From CAZPMT01 sp964587655 (GTDB lineage: Bacteria; Hydrogenedentota; Hydrogenedentia; Hydrogenedentales; SLHB01), in the NCBI GenBank assembly GCA_964587655.1, contig CAZPMT010000063.1:1-29680 (forward strand): a stretch of 29,680 bases of DNA, in the 5' to 3' direction. Under the pieces are notes generated by a model that was not told the DNA's origin, did not search any database, and was given only the letters and a program-made list of their open reading frames with translations. The translations under genes and the position numbers were made by a program. Of the stretch, positions 26,859 through 29,680 are shown in pieces (the first letter of the stretch is position 1; each line of letters begins with the position of its first letter).

Positions 26859-29680
26859 ACTCGCCAACGTTACGTCTTCCCGGATCACTTCGATGCCGTT
26901 GATCACTGGCATTTCCGCGGGCGCGGGTTTCTCTGCCTTCGGCGCGAACTCGATGAGCAGGTTCTTATCGACTCTGATCCCTTTAACCTCCTCGACGCGG
27001 GCAATGTTGGCACCGCCCGCCGCTGCGAATATGTCGTAGTCCTTCAGCACGGGTTTGCCTTGCAGTTTGACCGTGAAGACGCGGCGGTTGGGTTCCGTGT
27101 TTTCGGTCTCGACGAAATAGAGCCGGACGGTGTACGAGGCCGGGGCGTCGCCTTCCCCGAGGAGAGGCACGTCGCAGCTTGTCATCCCTTTGCAGCCGGA
27201 TGAGAAGACCCAAGGCTTGCCGGTTCCCTTGACGCCCATTCCCTGGAAATTGCGACAGAAGAAGTCCGGCTTGTCGATGAACTGCTCCTGTAGCGCGAAC
27301 TTGACGCCGTAGTCGTGCCAGTCCGTGCTTGGCGGATGCGGATAGCTGAACCAGAGAACGCCGTCATCGTCGCGCCAGTCGCCCTGCGCACCGAGGTTAA
27401 TTGCCATGCGGCGCACCGGGGTGAGGCTTCCTTTCTGTACGCAGGTGGCCCACGTGCGCTGTTCGGACTTGGGCTGGAGCACGACTGTCGAGCGGATAGG
27501 ATACGAACACGTGCAGCCGGCGCTTGCCTCGGGGAACAGCACAAGGCCGTTGGCCGGAACAACGTTGATCCAACAGCCGGGACGGATGCCGCCGAAGGGC
27601 TGCATCCCCTGATCTTTCAACAGATCGTAATACCAAAGGAAGTAGCCGCGAAGGAAAAACATGTTGGGGCAAGCGCTGGTGGCGCTGCAGCAGTGTCCGG
27701 GGCGAACGTACTCCCATGTTGAATCCTGGCCGGTGAGCGGGTGCGACCGGGTCTTGACGGCGCCGGTCCGAAGGTCGCACGCGCGCGGCTCGATGAGAAT
27801 CGTGTCTCCGACAATAACGGGCCGGCGCAGGTAGTTCAGGGGCCGCGACCAGAGATCGGTGCCGTCTTTGCCTGAAACGGCCGTGATGCGGCGCCACGCG
27901 AGCTTGCCGTCGCGGAATAGGCGGCGGTCGTGGTTGCTGAAGCAACCGAAGAAGCACAAGACGCCGTTCTTGTAAGCGAGACCCATGCGGTCGCCTCCGC
28001 ATCCTGTGACATCGATGATGCGCTCCCACCGTTTCTGGCCGGTCATTTCATCGAGCGCGACAACGCGGCGGATGTCCGCGTCCTTCGGATCGTAGGTTAT
28101 GTCTTCTTTTTCCCACACTCCTTTTTGGATAAGGCCGGCGCGCTCGTTCATTGCGGCCTGCTTCTGTTCCTCAGTGACGTCGCAACCGGCAAGGAAAACG
28201 GCTCCTTCGCCTATGGCAATCGCCGGGTGTGCGATGTCTTTGCCTTCGTACTTCCAGCGAAGGGACCCTGTCTCGGCGTCAAGTGCAAAGAGTGAGTCGC
28301 TGGCCATGATACGCTGCGTGACGGCTCCCACGGGGCTTTCGACGCTTCCCCAGTGCGGCCAATTGGCCATGTTGCGCCACATGAATCCACCTTGCTGGGC
28401 TGCCCAAAAGGCGCGAGCGTCCGGCTTCGGGTATTCCTTCGTAAACTCATCAAGCCTGTTATCGAGACGAGCTGAGGAGTCACGTTTGTCGAGCGCGGCG
28501 TCGATGTCATGCCATTCGCCGTCTTCGCCCGCGATGTCGTCCCACAACGCGGCGTAGTCCTCCTTCAACGGCGCCGCGACCGAGCCGAACAGGGTGTTTC
28601 CGTCGCAAGCGAGGTATCCCCAACGGGCGGGTTTGCCGCCATGCGGCGGCAAGTCGTATGTGCGCAACGTCTCGCCCGTGGCGGGGTCCAAACGCAAGCA
28701 TTTGTCATGAGCGGCAACGTACAGCGCGTCTTTTTCCAGGGCGAGGTTGCCCATATCCGAGTCGACCCGGACGCGGAGCGCGCCGGGGACGTCTTTCTTC
28801 CACAGGAAAGTCCCGTTGTAAGCGTCGTAGGCCATGATGACGTTCTCGCCTTGCACAAACATGCGACCGTCCATGGCAACGGGGGCCGCTGGACGCGAGT
28901 GGCGTTCGACCATTAGCTCGGGACCGGGGCGTCCATACCACAATACGCCCAACGGGCCTTTCACGCGTTCATCATCGGAGCAGGCGGTGTTGCCCAGGTC
29001 CGCGTATTCGTGCGTCCACTTGCCCTGGCCCGGGAGGGCGCCGCGGGTTACTCTCACCCAACGTCCGTTATCGGAGATGACCTCCGCGGCAAAGTCGCCA
29101 AGAGATTCACACTGCTTGCGCACGGCGTCCAGGGAAGGAGGCTGCTCTTGATTGGAGGCTTCCGTGGGAAAGCCGAGACACAGAACGCCGCCGTGAGGCT
29201 TCAGCATGCGGAGAAGATCTTCAGGATACTCAAACGGGCCTTCGCCCAGCATGGATTCGGACACGATCAGATTGGCGAAGTAGTTAGGATAGGGCATCTC
29301 AGGGGCGCCGATGCAATCAACGACAACCCGTGTCCCGTACACGCCCGCGGCGTCGAGCATGCGCCGGACGTTCTCCGATCTTTCGGGATTGTCGTCAACG
29401 GCGACGATATTCAGGTCGGTGCGCTTCGCAAGCTCATACGCCAGGCGTCCGGTCCTGTTGCCGGTGACGAGACAGAATCCCTTCTTCACCGGGGCCAGCG
29501 CGAGGATCCGATCGGCGGCTTTCGCGCAAAGGGCGGCGTTGGCGTCTTCAGGAAACGCAGTCGGATTGGGCTGCTGATTGACTTCCTGTGCGGGTTTCCC
29601 CTGTCCTTTAGCAAAGGCGTAGATCCTGCCCGTGTCGGTGCTGACGAAAAGGCGTCCGTTCGCGATGGCGAGACCGCAGG
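26850..29680 (-). CDS. Methyltransferase-like/PQQ beta-propeller protein with C-terminal malectin-like domain (5' end beyond window)
   Basis: The frame is open from the window end; at least 942 codons are visible. The first residues include GLAIANGRLFVSTDTGRIYAF, a propeller blade, so the real start lies beyond 29680 and the GTG at 29489 is internal. A methyltransferase-like Rossmann domain follows (FCLVTGNRTGRLAYELA, IVAVDDNPER, ANLIVSESML, LKPHGGVLCLGFP). Next are a linker GKWTHEYADLGNT and many PQQ-type blades (IMAYDAYNGTFLWKKD, LFALDAETGSLRWKYEG, VVALDEMTGQKRWERI). A Cys-rich stretch includes GCTCSYPI (CTC at 27507-27515). The C-terminal 110 residues or so resemble malectin (YTVRLYFVETENTEPNRRVF, GIRVDKNLLIEF). 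It is a paralogue of the 20066-23941 protein with the domain order blade, methyltransferase-like, propeller, lectin-like. The enzymatic activity and ligand are unknown. Confidence 0.8.
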   Translation of the reverse strand, partial: CGLAIANGRLFVSTDTGRIYAFAKGQGKPAQEVNQQPNPTAFPEDANAALCAKAADRILALAPVKKGFCLVTGNRTGRLAYELAKRTDLNIVAVDDNPERSENVRRMLDAAGVYGTRVVVDCIGAPEMPYPNYFANLIVSESMLGEGPFEYPEDLLRMLKPHGGVLCLGFPTEASNQEQPPSLDAVRKQCESLGDFAAEVISDNGRWVRVTRGALPGQGKWTHEYADLGNTACSDDERVKGPLGVLWYGRPGPELMVERHSRPAAPVAMDGRMFVQGENVIMAYDAYNGTFLWKKDVPGALRVRVDSDMGNLALEKDALYVAAHDKCLRLDPATGETLRTYDLPPHGGKPARWGYLACDGNTLFGSVAAPLKEDYAALWDDIAGEDGEWHDIDAALDKRDSSARLDNRLDEFTKEYPKPDARAFWAAQQGGFMWRNMANWPHWGSVESPVGAVTQRIMASDSLFALDAETGSLRWKYEGKDIAHPAIAIGEGAVFLAGCDVTEEQKQAAMNERAGLIQKGVWEKEDITYDPKDADIRRVVALDEMTGQKRWERIIDVTGCGGDRMGLAYKNGVLCFFGCFSNHDRRLFRDGKLAWRRITAVSGKDGTDLWSRPLNYLRRPVIVGDTILIEPRACDLRTGAVKTRSHPLTGQDSTWEYVRPGHCCSATSACPNMFFLRGYFLWYYDLLKDQGMQPFGGIRPGCWINVVPANGLVLFPEASAGCTCSYPIRSTVVLQPKSEQRTWATCVQKGSLTPVRRMAINLGAQGDWRDDDGVLWFSYPHPPSTDWHDYGVKFALQEQFIDKPDFFCRNFQGMGVKGTGKPWVFSSGCKGMTSCDVPLLGEGDAPASYTVRLYFVETENTEPNRRVFTVKLQGKPVLKDYDIFAAAGGANIARVEEVKGIRVDKNLLIEFAPKAEKPAPAEMPVINGIEVIREDVTLASSN

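Noticed and set aside
29311..29577. A small plus-strand gene opposite the last propeller gene
   Set aside because: It is antisense to the continuous propeller/methyltransferase frame and has no ribosome-binding site or domain.
1..29680. CRISPR arrays, tRNA/rRNA genes, insertion-sequence transposases, restriction or phage-defence genes
   Set aside because: None were seen on reading both strands. The only repeats are the 41-bp palindrome, the short tandem units in the TPR gene, the PAS duplication and the TTTGGAT repeat.

Overview
The window is a GC-rich (roughly 60% or more) bacterial stretch from what looks like a metagenome-assembled scaffold. Ten N's at 5636-5645 mark a scaffold join. The gene content suggests an uncultured Gram-negative of the Hydrogenedentota/Planctomycetota type: very large PQQ-type beta-propeller proteins fused to a methyltransferase-like domain, a Tat-exported neutral-ceramidase-like protein, a secreted multidomain protein with bacterial Ig/FnIII-like modules and a C-terminal sorting-type tail, and a sigma-54 two-component pair. 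This assignment is an inference from gene style; no rRNA or tRNA gene is present to fix it.

Layout. Positions 1-190 hold the end of an isocitrate/isopropylmalate-dehydrogenase-family gene, followed by a DMT/EamA transporter (245-1204). From 7497 down to 1252 there is a tightly packed minus-strand operon for a surface glycan: a GT2 polyprenyl-phosphate-type glycosyltransferase, a GT4 glycosyltransferase broken by an assembly join, a second GT4 enzyme, a polysaccharide pyruvyl transferase, a flippase-like (LPG synthase TM) membrane protein and a SAM methyltransferase. Divergent from it, with a good sigma-70-type promoter, is a YfhO-family GT-C membrane protein (7645-10023). The GT2 and YfhO genes together recall the CsbB/YfhO glycosylation pair of Firmicutes.

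From 10089 to 13553 are a secreted modular protein (minus strand, with a strong promoter and a foldable leader) and a Tat-signal ceramidase-like protein. From 13757 to 19994 lies a plus-strand group that may be connected with motility: a membrane-anchored TPR protein whose cytoplasmic N-terminus carries four segments resembling the CheY-binding motif of FliM, a 41-bp perfect palindrome, a small coiled-coil protein resembling FlgN/FliT chaperones, a soluble PAS histidine kinase with an internal duplication, and its NtrC-type response regulator.

From 20066 to the end are two paralogous methyltransferase-like/PQQ-propeller proteins (20066-23941 plus; 26850 to beyond 29680 minus). They flank a compact three-gene module of an uncharacterised two-TM protein, an FtsX/MacB-type permease and a LolD-type ATPase.

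The observations most worth following up are the FliM-like motif array on the TPR protein, the paired propeller genes around the ABC module with a shared Cys/CxC motif, the domain nested inside a FnIII-like module, and the foreign oxidoreductase fragment of about 290 bp at the N-gap. That fragment should be treated as an assembly artefact and not as biology.
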